A stretch of DNA of 64,000 nt from Symsagittifera roscoffensis (lineage: Eukaryota > Xenacoelomorpha > Acoela > Convolutidae), in the NCBI RefSeq assembly GCF_963678635.1, contig NC_087066.1:32121301-32185300 (forward strand). Reading direction: 5' to 3'. A program made the translations under genes and the position numbers. Of this stretch, positions 22,095-33,183 are shown in pieces (position 1 is the stretch's first letter; each line of letters starts with the position of its first letter). Below the pieces are notes generated by a model, which had not been told where the DNA came from, ran no database searches, and worked only from the letters and a program-made list of their open reading frames with translations.

Positions 22095-24178
22095 CTGAAA
22101 TATTGGTCTTATTAGGTTACCAGATCATACCTTAGTCAAACCAATATATTATAAACAGCGAAAAAGGCTTAAACAGCGGAATTTTAAAAAATATTCAGAG
22201 TCAAATGAAGGTAGTTTAATAAGAACAAATGTATCTCTAATTATTTTATTTGAGTTGTTCAATGACATTTGAAAATATAATATGAGCTTTAAGAGTTGAT
22301 TCAGTGAACAAAACAAAATAAAGGTTTTCCATGAGATCTTTCCATCAGTTTAACCGTTGGCTCTTTCTGAAATATTACCAAGGATAGTCGGTTACTAAGC
22401 AAGTAACACAAAGAAATGTTCCCATTATATTCTTAAGAATATACAAAAATAAGTGTTTTCAAATTAGGTCATTTTTTTTCGCCGCGATGTGATAAAAAGA
22501 TCTGAAAAAAATAGAACTTGGGCATATTCGACAGTCATATAAAAATAAGCCAATTGGAAAACAGTTTTGTAGAAAAATGACAAGAAAAACGAAAATCGTG
22601 AATAAAAAATCTAAATTCAAACCTTTTTTCAATTTTTTTTTGGAGAATTTTTAGTTGTTTTTGAAGAGTTTGTTTCCTAAAATGACAATGATTATTCTTC
22701 TACAATCAGCCTGCTTGCTTGTGTTACTCACTCGAAATTAGACTAAAACTCAATTTCCAACCGTTTTTTCTCGACATTGGGACAAAGTTTTCAAATTTTA
22801 ACATTAACCGAAACAGGGCGGAGAGCGCTTTATTATGATATATTACGCACTACGATGATTATTAGCGTTAAACATTTTTGAAAAACAAAATAAGCCTGAT
22901 TGCTCACCTTATTCGCTCGAAATTAGACTTCAAGAATTTAATACTGGTTTTTCTCGACACCGGGAAACTTTATCTTACTGCAAGGGAGGGAAAATTTGCG
23001 AGGGAAAAAACTAAAACACTCCCCAATACAAAGTTCCTGCCTATTTTTACTGTTTGGAACAAAAAAAATACACCCGAGCACAAAGTTCCTCCCAATTTTT
23101 CGAAATGTCGGAACAAAAACAGTTTATTGTTGTGATGAACATAATAGATAGACTAGCGTCCCAATACAAAATTGACTGCATTCTAAATGCTTATTGCAAG
23201 CCTTAAACTATAAGCACGACAAACATTTGAAATATATTTAATCAAATAGATGATTTTGAATAAAAATTATTTTATGATCAAAAGAAAGTTTAACAAATAA
23301 CTTGAGGCGGAAACAAAAATACAACTATATGTCCCAAACTTTGATACTGAAAATCAAACAATTAAAAAATTGAAAATAATAAATTGCATATATAACATTA
23401 ATTTTAAACGCTTTAAACAGAAGTCTACCATTGACGACCTCTAACAGCACATCACCTTTCGTGGACCCATCCTTTCAAGTAAACATACCTGTAACTGGTA
23501 AAATCAATTATTTTTCTGCCAAAATTTCTCTATCGAATTTAACTTGTCCCGAAAACTCGCTAATCGTAGGCACTCGTAGCCGGTTCATTTAATTTTCTTG
23601 AGCTTGTTCACTTTACGGTTAATGCTTTTAATTATGCCATGTCTCTATAGCCTCCATAACATCCACAGAGCAGGATGAAGGCTTTTCAGAAGCCAGACAA
23701 CCAACTGAAACCATGCAGCAGTAAACTGAACAAATTCAAGATGGGGCTTCAGCTTTCAAAAAAAAACTGAAGCCCAAAATCAAGAGTAGCATTAATAGAA
23801 AGTATAGCCCAAAACGGAGTAAATTATCCAAAGAGTATTATCAGGCATCAAAGGAAATGCTCAAATAACCCGGATTAAAATTGATATATAAAAATAGAAA
23901 TAAAACATTTCAAAGCATCATTTAGTTCAAACATGCATGCTTAAATGTAAACTAAGCAATTAGGCAAACAACCTGATGCTTGATGAAAACCCTCAGGCTA
24001 CCATTAGCTTTTCAATCTATTTGCACAGCATAAGTATGTAAACACAGGCTGCAGCTGAAACATGTTGAGATAGCGTAACATTCTTAAATATGTCATATAA
24101 AAACTTCCTAAACATGCCTGGAAACATCTCACTCAATTAAATGATATATAGAATAAATGTGATATAATTGATATTTGT
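22095..24178. other. Intergenic stretch with short tandem repeats
   Basis: No gene can be supported. A roughly 182-bp direct repeat is visible at about 22708-22800 and 22890-22980 (ctcgaaattagact, then tttttctcgaca). A roughly 65-bp repeat around acaaagttcct lies at 23028-23125. Confidence 0.55.
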
Positions 24179-24179
24179 C

Positions 24180-25160
24180 GAGCGCCCTTATAAAGATTTT
24201 ACAGACAGGTCTGTCGAGTAGGTTCCTGGGCTTCCATTATTTAGTTTTTTTTTTTCATCTATAAAATTCCATCTACCCTTTTATCATGGGTTAATTCGGT
24301 TCCCTTGAGTGTAGTCAGTTTTCCTTCTTTGCCTTTTTGTCAAAAGTTTAAGATGAGGAAAACAACGAGGAACGTGCAAGCAAATGCTTAAAATCTCAAA
24401 GACTTTCAAATTGGATTAGATGTGATTGTTGTTGGAACTGGTATCATGTCAATTTTGTAAACGTCCCAGTGCCTCAACGTCAGCCTCTGTCTTTGCTTCT
24501 CAGCTCCATGGGTGACCTTGGTTTATTATCTGCTCTCCGACTCGCGCTTCCTGCCTTCTGCCACTGGTTGCAGTTCTTTATTCATGGCTATTCTTATACC
24601 CATGGGCTCTAGCTTGAGCGAACAAGTCTTTTCGGCCGCTTTCATTCCATCGGTCTTCAAGGTTCTATCGTCACAACTCTGAGGCACCCCTGGTAGGAAT
24701 GGACAGAAGATATTGTTCTCTACGAAGGCATTACTGCTACCGCATGGTTGAATGCCCTTCCCGGTCAGTCTGTTGGCTTGAAAATGACTAATACACAGCT
24801 TCGCGTTTCCGCCAGTCTTCGATTAGGAGCTCCCATTTGTGTTGAGCATACTTGCGTTTGCTGAAAACAAGTGGATTCGTCAGGTTTGCATAGCATTTCG
24901 TGCTCTCGATGTGTGGGAACATTTGCGAGACATTCCATGTTAAGCAAATTGTCCTAGCACTCTCGGCTTCGTAAATGACTTGGGTAAACGGACATATCTG
25001 GCCACTGAAGAGAAGAGAGCAACAGAGTATCTTAGAAAACGTTTGGGAGTGGCTGCGCAGATGGGAAATATAGCTGCTATTATCGAGACGTTCAACAGCG
25101 ATCCGGACCCACTACTCGTCAACGAACTGATTCGCCGATCCACCACATCAACTGTTCGTT
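24180..25160 (+). mobile_element. Internally deleted RLE-type LINE with PHD finger (copy B)
   Basis: The 5' end (gagcgccct...gattttacagacaggtctgtc) matches the 5' end of the minus-strand copy ending at 36266, so both are the same family and this copy keeps its 5' terminus. An ATG at 24353 begins MRK, and then NWIRCDCCWNWYH (PHD part) follows after a frameshift. The RT domain is deleted. The C-terminal zone resumes with TNTQLRVSASLRLGAPICVE and HTCVC at 24780-24860. It ends with LGKRTYLATEEKRATEYLRK and the downstream RLGVAAQMGN phrase at 24970-25150. Confidence 0.7.
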
Positions 25161-26180
25161 GCTATTTCTATTTCTTTGTTGAATTGAATTTTCAAGAGCT
25201 TTTAAAAAGTGAACTTTTCATTTGTCGATGAATCGCTTTTATCATTTTACATCCCTTCAGTTCTGGGACCTCCTATGTTATGTAGAGTCGATGTTAAAAG
25301 GTTTCGTGGAGATCTTATTTCGTGATATTGAAAGAAGGTGGCGACTTCTTTCGACCCTCGCGCTTCCTCGTTTTTGTTTACGCAGAGATTTTCCATTGCT
25401 TTGCAAATCCGAAATGCTGCCTAATGACTGCAAAAGAGACTCCCGTATCCAATTCATCAGGCAGGCTCCGTGTACCACAAATCATTGCACATAAAATGAA
25501 CTTGGCCTACTTCTAAAATTAGCAATCTCTTCAATGTATTGCATGCAAGGTCCGGAGATTTTCCTTACTCGCAAAATTTTATGAGTGCTATGTAAATAGT
25601 TTCTATGAATGAAACCTTAGTGAGGATACTTATCATATATAAGGAAATTATGCACTCATCGTAGTCCTATTCTACATTCTCAATAGTTTCTTTTGCTTCT
25701 TGTGAGTTTGTTTTGATGATCGCTCCCTCATTCTCATCAAAAACTTGACCTATGTTTTGCTCAAGTGGTCTTTTGAATTCCCAGGGAGAGATGAAACCGG
25801 ACACAGTGGAGGAGCACACCAAAGGATTGTGCTAAGAGAGCGCTTCGAAGGGTTGAGAGCAATGTTTTTGAGTTTTTTGCTCTCCAAACAGATACTGTCC
25901 GTTTCAGTTGCTTCGCGTAGGCATGAGCTACCGCTTCACTTATTTCTCTCCTGTCAAAAAGCGTATATCGTTGAACTTATTCCGAACCGTGTGTTTGGAT
26001 TCCAGGGATAGAACTTCTTGCACCCGCTGTGGCAAAAATGACCTCTTAAGCTTTTACTAAACTATCACATTTTTTGCCCAACGGACTATCTTATCTTTCT
26101 GAGCGTTTTTCATGTTTGTTCATGTGGGTCTTATTCACCGTAATTCTGTACCTTATGTTCTCATACATTAGGTACTCCGG
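25160..26180. other. Debris with a possible Penelope-like N-terminal shred
   Basis: The minus strand near 25950-25900 encodes EAVAHAYAKQLKRT. This resembles EAAAKAYAKRAKQT of the Penelope-like element at 38.6 kb. The rest is not recognised. Confidence 0.4.
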
Positions 26181-26189
26181 AATTAATTG

Positions 26190-26326
26190 ACAGAATTTTT
26201 CATAGAAGCTCTACGAAGTTCTGCATACCAGGAAGGAGAAGCCAGGAATCAACACTTGCGATGACTTTAGAGGCACGGAGCTAACACTAAAATTAGCCTA
26301 ATTGTTGTGATAAACTTATTAAATAG
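26190..26326 (+). mobile_element. 3' end of a Penelope-like element
   Basis: LHTRKEKPGINTCDDFRG followed by TELTLKLA matches the extreme C-terminus of Penelope-like polyproteins (compare the end of the copy at 40.5 kb). It is followed by a 35-bp tail (ttagcctaattgttgtgata...) that also occurs at 36300-36331 (inverted) and 60563-60598. Confidence 0.55.
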
Positions 26327-27068
26327 ATAAATTGTTGATATACTGGGACAGCCGTGGTGGTCCCCTGCATTTACTTCAAATTACTTTGACTGGATTCATT
26401 TACCTCTGCTACCGCTCGTGGACACTAGTGGGTGGACACAGGTTGGTGGATCACATGATTGTAGTTGGAGCAAGCTCACTCAGAAGGACCCTTGACTACC
26501 TACCCTACGATCTAAGGGTAAAGTATCGAAGATTCACTTTTGCAAAATCGGGACTAAGCCTCAACCCAAACAACGTGAGTAAACTCAAGAAATTGCAGTG
26601 GTTACTTAGAAACGGTTCCCTAAAATCCAGAGAAATCATTCTCTGGCACGACGTGATAAACAATAGTATCACAAAACATCCCAAAAACTTTAATACGAAG
26701 TGTTCCCCGGAGCAGTTAACTGAAATCATCACGAATTTTCAGCATCAAATAGCTGCGATCATATACATTCGTCGAGACGGTACCCCTCACATTTTTGAAA
26801 AGTTACGGAAGACGAAACCTCTTATCATCGACGCGATAAAACGACTTCTTCCTAAATAAAAACAAAACGACATTGATACAGTTGTTGCCCTCTCTAAACT
26901 ACACCCCCCTCCGTCTCTTGAGCTGAAGTTGCTCAACAAAGTTTTTTCGAAACGTCACAACCTTCGTTCACTAGTACTTCAGCAAAGATCAAAATCCAGA
27001 GTACGGCCCACCAAATCAAAGAGAGCAGCAGCAAAGAAAAAACAAGCAGCCCAATCCTCATCGCACTA
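26326..27068 (+). pseudogene. Unassigned ORF with basic tail, interrupted by one TAA
   Basis: An open frame runs from 26326 to a TAA at 26857-26859, then continues in the same frame to 27068, giving about 247 codons in total. The main part has IIVVGAS-like and ILWHDVINNSITKHP segments. These weakly recall the blocks of SGNH/GDSL esterases, which occur in ORF1 of some LINEs. The downstream part is very basic (KSRVRPTKSKRAAAKKKQA), as in nucleic-acid-binding tails. It sits immediately before the LINE at 27.1 kb and after the Penelope tail. I do not recognise the family. The compact frame suggests a recent lesion. Confidence 0.45.
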
Positions 27069-27227
27069 ATTCTGGTGAGTCTGATTTTCTTGAGACTATT
27101 CTCTCCTGAGGTTTTTATACCTTGGAGTATCAGTCCAAGGGAATCAAAAAACTCAATAAGTCTTCTCTAGTCTGGTTTTCTCCTGAGGTTTTATACCTTG
27201 GAGTGTCAGTTCTGAGAAGATTTTTTT

Positions 27228-28103
27228 TTGAGCAATATGGGCTCAGAAGAAAGACGCAGAAATGCTAGCGTATCGCAAGCATCTGAGAAATCTTGTAAAA
27301 CATGCAAAAAGCCGATCACAAACAAAAGTCAAATCTTTAATTGCATTGCCTGTGGCGATGTTATGCACATGACAAAAACATGCACTGGAATATCTGAAAC
27401 TGCCATCCTGGGAATTTCGGAGATCAGCCAGAACGTCCTCCTGCTCTGTAACTGTTGTGTTGGAAACAATAGGAAAGAGTCGATGATCAACGATTTGATG
27501 CAAACCCGTCCATCCATTGCTGAAACAAAACTAAATGAAATCGCCGAACAATTCTCTACTTTTAAACAAGAGATAGATTCACTTAAGCAAAAGATAGATG
27601 AAACAAGCAAAAAACCACAAAACAGAAATGAGCCAAAGCAACCTGCCTTAAAGAAACCAGAATCAAGCTATAACGGAATCCGGATAAGAGGACTGCTTGA
27701 ACTGGGCTCAAAAAGTTCAAGAGATAGACACGAACACGACTTGGAAGAGGTGAACAAACTGTTTGCGTTCTTAACAGTTGAAGCAAAAATCACAGATTTA
27801 AAACGTTTAGGAAAATACGAAGAAGGAAAAAGGCCACGCACAATAGTTGTAAATGTTTCAAATGAATGGCAAAAACGACTGATACTAATGTCCTTGGCAA
27901 AATTGAAAAACTACGACAAAACTGTCTTTGTGTCAAAAGAGCTCAGCCCAAGTGAACTTCTGATTGAGAACAAACTTCTTATGAAAAGACGAACAATGAT
28001 AGAAACTGGAGTATCAGCTAAAAACCTAAGGCTAAGGGACCTTGTCCTTTACCAATATGACGAAGAAAGTGGAAATTGGAAAAAAGTCGAAGAAAGCAAT
28101 TGA
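27228..28103 (+). CDS. LINE ORF1: PHD-like finger, coiled coil, RNA-binding domain
   Basis: This intact ORF has 291 residues. Residues about 22-80 have CKTCKK, then CIACGDVMH, KTC and CNCC, a CX2CX12CX2CX4H...CX2C PHD-like zinc finger. Residues about 95-135 are a coiled coil (LNEIAEQFSTFKQEIDSLKQ). Residues about 150-290 (GIRIRGLLE, KRLGKYEEGKRPRTIVVNV, VFVSKELSPSELLIENKLLM) resemble the RRM plus C-terminal domain of LINE ORF1 proteins, which coat element RNA. The first residues are set by the ATG after the 5' repeats. The 3' end of this ORF is included in the tandem duplication downstream. Confidence 0.8.
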   Translation: MSNMGSEERRRNASVSQASEKSCKTCKKPITNKSQIFNCIACGDVMHMTKTCTGISETAILGISEISQNVLLLCNCCVGNNRKESMINDLMQTRPSIAETKLNEIAEQFSTFKQEIDSLKQKIDETSKKPQNRNEPKQPALKKPESSYNGIRIRGLLELGSKSSRDRHEHDLEEVNKLFAFLTVEAKITDLKRLGKYEEGKRPRTIVVNVSNEWQKRLILMSLAKLKNYDKTVFVSKELSPSELLIENKLLMKRRTMIETGVSAKNLRLRDLVLYQYDEESGNWKKVEESN

Positions 28104-31041
28104 CTACCTACTGCCAAGTATTTAAAAATGTTATGCCTAAATGTCAGAAGTATTTTAGACATCAACAGAAGAATAGCTCTTTCAAATGCCATTTTACAAA
28201 CAGACTACGATATACTATGTCTCACAGAGACATGGCTGGTAAAGGAAATACCAGATAAAGCTCTGCATTTGGCTGGTTTTAATATAATTCGCAAAGATAG
28301 AAAAAACTCCACTTAAAAACCAATCACGGAGGCGTACTCATGGCGATAAAAGAAAATGTGCATTACGAAGAAATTGATGCTCAAATAGAAAATGAAGAAT
28401 GCATAGTGGCCAAACTAACAGGTGAAACTGGGCATCATCAAATACTCTGCTGTGTTTATAATTCCCCGAAAAACAGTAAATACCAATGGAAACAACAAAA
28501 GTTCATCAGTTTGTTCAAAAACCTAACAAAATTACAAATACAACACAACTGTAACGCAGTGTCGATTACGGGAGATATAAATTTTTAATACACTCATTGG
28601 AAAAGGATGCACTCAAAGGACAAATATGAAAATGCAGTGTTAAAAAAGCTCATTGAACTTGACTATGAACAATTATTCGACTCCAAAAAAAAGCAGCTTG
28701 ATGTTTTATTAACAAACAACCCTGGAGTAATACTGAACTGGCACACGGACCATTCAGCAACAAACGCATACAGCATCGACAAAGTTTCTTGCTCAGATCA
28801 TTATGCTTACTCTGCAACAATTAACATGGAAGCCAGTATCAAAGAAATAAACAAAGATGAAAGTCTGGCGTTTAACAGAGCCGATTGGAAGATAATAAAT
28901 CAAGAAATAAAAGACAAACCTTTCATACCGTATTGTTACAGTAATGTAAATGAGCTCCTTCGTCAGTGGTATGCATGGTTATGGGACAAAATAAAGAACA
29001 ATGTACCCAAGGTTACATCACACAGATCAACTCTCCCCCCATGGGTGAAGCCAAGTACGTCTCACAAGCTAAAAAGAGTACAAACCTTAAAACGGCGTAT
29101 CGATCGGCAAAACAAACCTAATTTAAGCATTATCCTAAAACACAAAAAACTGGAAAAAAATCTTCAAATAGCATTGACTGAAGATCGAGCAATTTACGAA
29201 GAAACAGTAACAAGCAGTAGACGATTCAGTGACCTGCAAAAATACTTGAACAAAAAAAATAAGTAGTTCCAGGAAATATCCCCAAAAAATGTTCTACAAG
29301 GAAAAATCCACAAGAGATGACACCCAAAAAGCTACATTTTTTAACGAATTTTTCATCAGTGTATATCAAAAGGAATCAATTCCTAACCCTCTCGCACGAA
29401 ATACAAACTGTTCTCCTACAGAAGAAATCTGTACACAAATACACATTGAAGAAACCAAAATCCAATACATTCTCAAAAATCTTTTAACAAATAAAGCGTC
29501 AGGTTTTGATGGTAAAGGTGATAGAAACTGGAGTATCAGCTAAAAACCTAAGGCTAAGGGACCTTGTCCTTTACCAATATGACGAAGAAAGTGGAAATTG
29601 GAAAAAAGTCGAAGAAAGCAATTGACTACCTACTGCCAAGTATTTAAAAATGTTATGCCTAAATGTCAGAAGTATTTTAGACATCAACAGAAGAATAGCT
29701 CTTTCAAATGCGATTTTACAAACAGACTACGATATACTATGTCTCACAGAGACATGGCTGGTAAAGGAAATACCAGATAAAGCTCTGCATTTGGCTGGTT
29801 TTAATATAATTCGCAAAGATAGAAAAAACTCCACTTTAAAAACCAATCACGGAGGCGTACTCATGGCGATAAAAGAAAATGTGCATTACGAAGAAATTGA
29901 TGCTCAAATAGAAAATGAAGAATGCATAGTGGCCAAACTAACAGGTGAAACTGGGCATCATCAAATACTCTGCTGTGTTTATAATCCCCCGAAAAACAGT
30001 AAATACCAATGGAAACAACAAAACTTCATCAGTTTGTTCAAAAACCTAACAAAATTACAAATACAACACAACTGTAACGCAGTGTCGATTACGGGAGATA
30101 TGAATTTTGAATACACTCATTGGAAAATGATGCACTCAAAGGACAAATATGAAAATGCAGTGTTAAAAAAGCTCATTGAACTTGACTATGAACAATTATT
30201 CGACTCCAAAAAAAAGCAGCTTGATGTTTTATTAACAAACAACCCTGGAGTAATACTCAACTGGCACACGAACCATTCAGCAACAAACGCATACAGCATC
30301 GACAAAGTTTCTTGCTCAGATCATTATGCTTACTCTGCAACAATTAACATGGAAGCCAGTATCAAAGAAATAAACAAAGATGAAAGTCTGGCGTTTAACA
30401 GAGCCGATTGGAAGATAATAAATCAAGAAATAAAAGACAAACCTTTCATACCGTATTGTTACAGTAATGTAAATGAGCTCCTTCGTCAGTGGTATGCATG
30501 GTTATGGGACAAAATAAAGAACAATGTACCCAAGGTTACATCACACAGATCAACTCTCCCCCCATGGGTGAAGCCAAGTACGTCTCACATGCTAAAAAGA
30601 GTACAAACCTTAAAACGGCGTATCGATCGGCAAAACAAACCTAATTTAAGCATTATCCTAAAACACAAAAAACTGGAAAAAAATCTTCAAATAGCATTGA
30701 CTGAAGATCAAGCAATTTACGAAGAAACAGTAACAAGCAGTAGACGATTCAGTGACCTGCAAAAATACTTGAACAAAATAAGTAGTTCCAGGAAATATCC
30801 CCAAAAAATGTTCTACAAGGAAAAATCCACAAGAGATGACACCCAAAAAGCTACATTTTTTAACGAATTTTTCATCAGTGTATATCAAAAGGAATCAATT
30901 CCTAACCCTCTCGCACGAAATACAAACTGTTCTCCTACAGAAGAAATCTGTACACAAATACACATTGAAGAAACCAAAATCCAATACATTCTCAAAAATC
31001 TTTTAACAAATAAAGCGTCAGGTTTTGATGGTATAGGTAAT
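27998..31041 (+). repeat. Tandem duplication, unit ~1522 bp
   Basis: The sequence from 27998 (gatagaaactggagtatcag) to about 29519 is repeated from 29520. The copies differ only by scattered substitutions and small indels: a one-base deletion in the first copy at about 28313, and an extra AAAA near 29256. The breakpoint shares tgatag. The unit covers the end of ORF1 and the whole endonuclease up to the RT linker. Confidence 0.9.
28128..29515 (+). pseudogene. First (broken) copy of the LINE endonuclease region
   Basis: It starts MLCLNVRSILDINRRIA and keeps LTETWL, but a one-base deletion after KDRKNST ends the frame at 28316. A TAA replaces a Glu codon in the GDINF segment near 28586, and a further frameshift lies near 29256. 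It stops at the duplication breakpoint after ASGFDGK. The second copy downstream is intact over the same region. Confidence 0.85.
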
Positions 31042-31101
31042 ATAATCCTAAAAAATCTTTCTGAAACTCTGTCAAAATCTTCTCTTCCGCACATTCATTA
31101 A
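29650..31101 (+). CDS. LINE ORF2 part 1: AP-like endonuclease and RT linker
   Basis: This ORF has 483 residues. Endonuclease motifs are NVRSILDINRR, the catalytic-Glu block LTETWL, VYNPPKNS, GDMNFEY and the C-terminal SCSDHYA (SDH motif). The linker has LPPWVKPSTSHM and NKASGFDGIGN, the usual lead-in to RT. The endonuclease would nick the target to prime reverse transcription. The frame ends at 31101 and RT continues in another frame, so one single-base indel near 31080-31110 separates ORF2 into two parts. Confidence 0.85.
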   Translation: MLCLNVRSILDINRRIALSNAILQTDYDILCLTETWLVKEIPDKALHLAGFNIIRKDRKNSTLKTNHGGVLMAIKENVHYEEIDAQIENEECIVAKLTGETGHHQILCCVYNPPKNSKYQWKQQNFISLFKNLTKLQIQHNCNAVSITGDMNFEYTHWKMMHSKDKYENAVLKKLIELDYEQLFDSKKKQLDVLLTNNPGVILNWHTNHSATNAYSIDKVSCSDHYAYSATINMEASIKEINKDESLAFNRADWKIINQEIKDKPFIPYCYSNVNELLRQWYAWLWDKIKNNVPKVTSHRSTLPPWVKPSTSHMLKRVQTLKRRIDRQNKPNLSIILKHKKLEKNLQIALTEDQAIYEETVTSSRRFSDLQKYLNKISSSRKYPQKMFYKEKSTRDDTQKATFFNEFFISVYQKESIPNPLARNTNCSPTEEICTQIHIEETKIQYILKNLLTNKASGFDGIGNIILKNLSETLSKSSLPHIH

Positions 31102-32530
31102 CAAGCGGCTCTTCCCGACCTACTGGAAAACAAGTCAAGTGGCCCCAATTTTTAAAGAAAAGAACAAGGCGTCAGTCGAGTGCTACCGCCCAATTAGCCT
31201 CTTATGCTCCGCCTCGAAGGTCTTCGAAAAAATTATCTTTGATAATATATACCCCAAAGTTCAACCTTTCCTGGAAAACGCACAATACGGCTTCCGGCAA
31301 AAAAGGTCAGCAGTACTACAAATGGTACAATTTTTGAGCAAAGTAAATGAACTCTACGATGACAAAAATGTTCAAACACTATCAGTCCTTTATCTAGATT
31401 TTTCTAAAGCGTTTGATAAAGTTCCTCATAGTATCCTAGTCGCCAAACTACGGAACATAGGTCTAAGCATTCAAATACAAGACATAATACAAGACTATCT
31501 AACAGATAGAATGCAGTTTGTGAAAATCAATAAAAGTTCATCAACTCTGAAAGAAGTAACTAGCGGTGTACCACAGGGCTCAATTCTTGGCCCTCTACTT
31601 TTTATCATATTCATTAACGACTTTCCCAAATGCATTGAGAATTCAGATTGTTTTGGCTATTGTGACGATATGAAGATCTTGTCTACTGAAGAAATTCATC
31701 TGCAAAAAGACACGGCAAATGTTGAAAAATGGTGCAAAGAAAATAAAATGCCGCTGAATGAAGATAAATGTAATTTGTTAAACCTCAAAGGGAAAATGGA
31801 AGTTACACTATTTAATACAAATGTTGATACCGCAAAGACCCAAAAAGACTTAGGTATTTTAATGTGTGACAACCTTTCGTGGTCAGTAAATGCTGAAAAT
31901 CGCATATCAAAAGCAATGGGAGCTTTTTACAAAATCAAACGAAATATCTCGAAAAAAACATCATTTAAGTCAAAATTAAACTTATACTGCGGATACATTG
32001 TACCAATCATAAGCTATGCATCGCAAACATGGTATCCGAACAAAGCAGAATTAAGACAACTAGAAAGAGTACAAAAACGAGCGACATCTTGGATTACAAA
32101 TAACTTCAAAATGAGTTATACTGAAAGACTGAAATTTTTAAAGCTCCTTCCACTCTCAATGTACTTTGAATTACACGACATATTGTACTTAGTTTCACTA
32201 CTAAAAAATAAACATGACATTGATTTGAATACAATTATTCATAAAAACGAATCACGAACGAGACAAGCAACACGTGGTGAGATTGCTGTTCATGCAACGA
32301 GACTGAAAAAGTCAAATGAAAATTATTATATACGTTCTAATACGCTATACAACTACTTTAGCCAAATTGTGGACTTCGAAAATCAAGATTATGACAGCCT
32401 GAAAATATCTATAACAAACACGTTTTGGAAATTCTTAAACAGAAATTTTGCAGAAAACAACTTGTGTATGTGGAGAATTCTTTGCTGGTGTGGAAACTGC
32501 AACCCACCGGGAAAAATTATGAACTTATAA
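31100..32530 (+). CDS. LINE ORF2 part 2: reverse transcriptase
   Basis: The reading frame begins with FINKRLFPTYWKTSQVAPIF and continues to 32530 without a stop. RT motifs in order are YRPISLLCSASKVFEKII, AQYGFRQKRS, LYLDFSKAFDKVPH (motif A), SGVPQGSILGPLLF (motif B), GYCDDMKIL (motif C, near 31651-31680; Cys replaces the usual Ala before DD), and KDLGILMCDNLSW. The C-terminus has the WYPNKAELRQLERVQKRATS block and a final Cys cluster (CMWRILCWCGNC). Both catalytic Asp residues of motif C are present. It lacks only a joined frame with the endonuclease. Confidence 0.85.
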   Translation, partial: NKRLFPTYWKTSQVAPIFKEKNKASVECYRPISLLCSASKVFEKIIFDNIYPKVQPFLENAQYGFRQKRSAVLQMVQFLSKVNELYDDKNVQTLSVLYLDFSKAFDKVPHSILVAKLRNIGLSIQIQDIIQDYLTDRMQFVKINKSSSTLKEVTSGVPQGSILGPLLFIIFINDFPKCIENSDCFGYCDDMKILSTEEIHLQKDTANVEKWCKENKMPLNEDKCNLLNLKGKMEVTLFNTNVDTAKTQKDLGILMCDNLSWSVNAENRISKAMGAFYKIKRNISKKTSFKSKLNLYCGYIVPIISYASQTWYPNKAELRQLERVQKRATSWITNNFKMSYTERLKFLKLLPLSMYFELHDILYLVSLLKNKHDIDLNTIIHKNESRTRQATRGEIAVHATRLKKSNENYYIRSNTLYNYFSQIVDFENQDYDSLKISITNTFWKFLNRNFAENNLCMWRILCWCGNCNPPGKIMNL

Positions 32531-33183
32531 ACGAGGGTTCAAAACCCATGGAGAAATCCTAAAGCCTACACTACTACTACTACTACTACTAAACTATTGT
32601 TCAAAATTCAAAAACTTTGATTAGCATATCAAAATTTATTGAAAACTGACATACTAGCTAACATTAGAACTCCAATCAAAATTGAAGGTTTAGAAAAATA
32701 GGATTAAAACAAAGCTCTCAAATAGTTTGACGGGATTTTTTTTTCGCATTATTTGCTTAATATGTTACAAAATAGAGCGATTATTGTTCGCGAAAAAAAT
32801 GTTGGACAATTTTGTAATGATTTTCGAATTTTCAGACATTTGAAAAAATTTGCTAGTCTTTGAATCCTTAGGATTAAAAAAAAGGGGGCGAAAGTTCTGT
32901 TAGTCTTTTAAGCAGTAAGAAAATTCAGAAACTTAGTTAGCTTTTTAAACCTTAAGTTTTTTTTTTGTTTAGAAGGTCAAAAGTATCATAGTAACCGAGG
33001 TTACAGTCATGAGTCCCTTCATCATGTATTCCAGTCAAAATCCTTGGAATTTTTTAGATATGGAAGTGATAATGATAAAAGAAGATGACAAGTGTTTAGG
33101 TCCTTTTCAATTAAAATCGATACGGGTTACGTTTCTTCAATAAGAACACGCAACTCGACACGAGATAATATAATATACAAATG

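Larger units (their letters stand above)
27080..32592 (+). mobile_element. APE-type LINE with internal 1.52-kb tandem duplication and (TAC)n tail
   Basis: ORF1 (27228-28103), endonuclease (two copies) and RT (to 32530) lie in order. They are followed by a 3' UTR and a (ACT/TAC)n tail at 32569-32591. The 5' region has two copies of ctcctgaggtttttatacc 77 bp apart. Coding parts are little decayed, so this is one of the younger elements here. The architecture fits the Jockey/CR1 group; the exact clade is not claimed. Confidence 0.85.
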
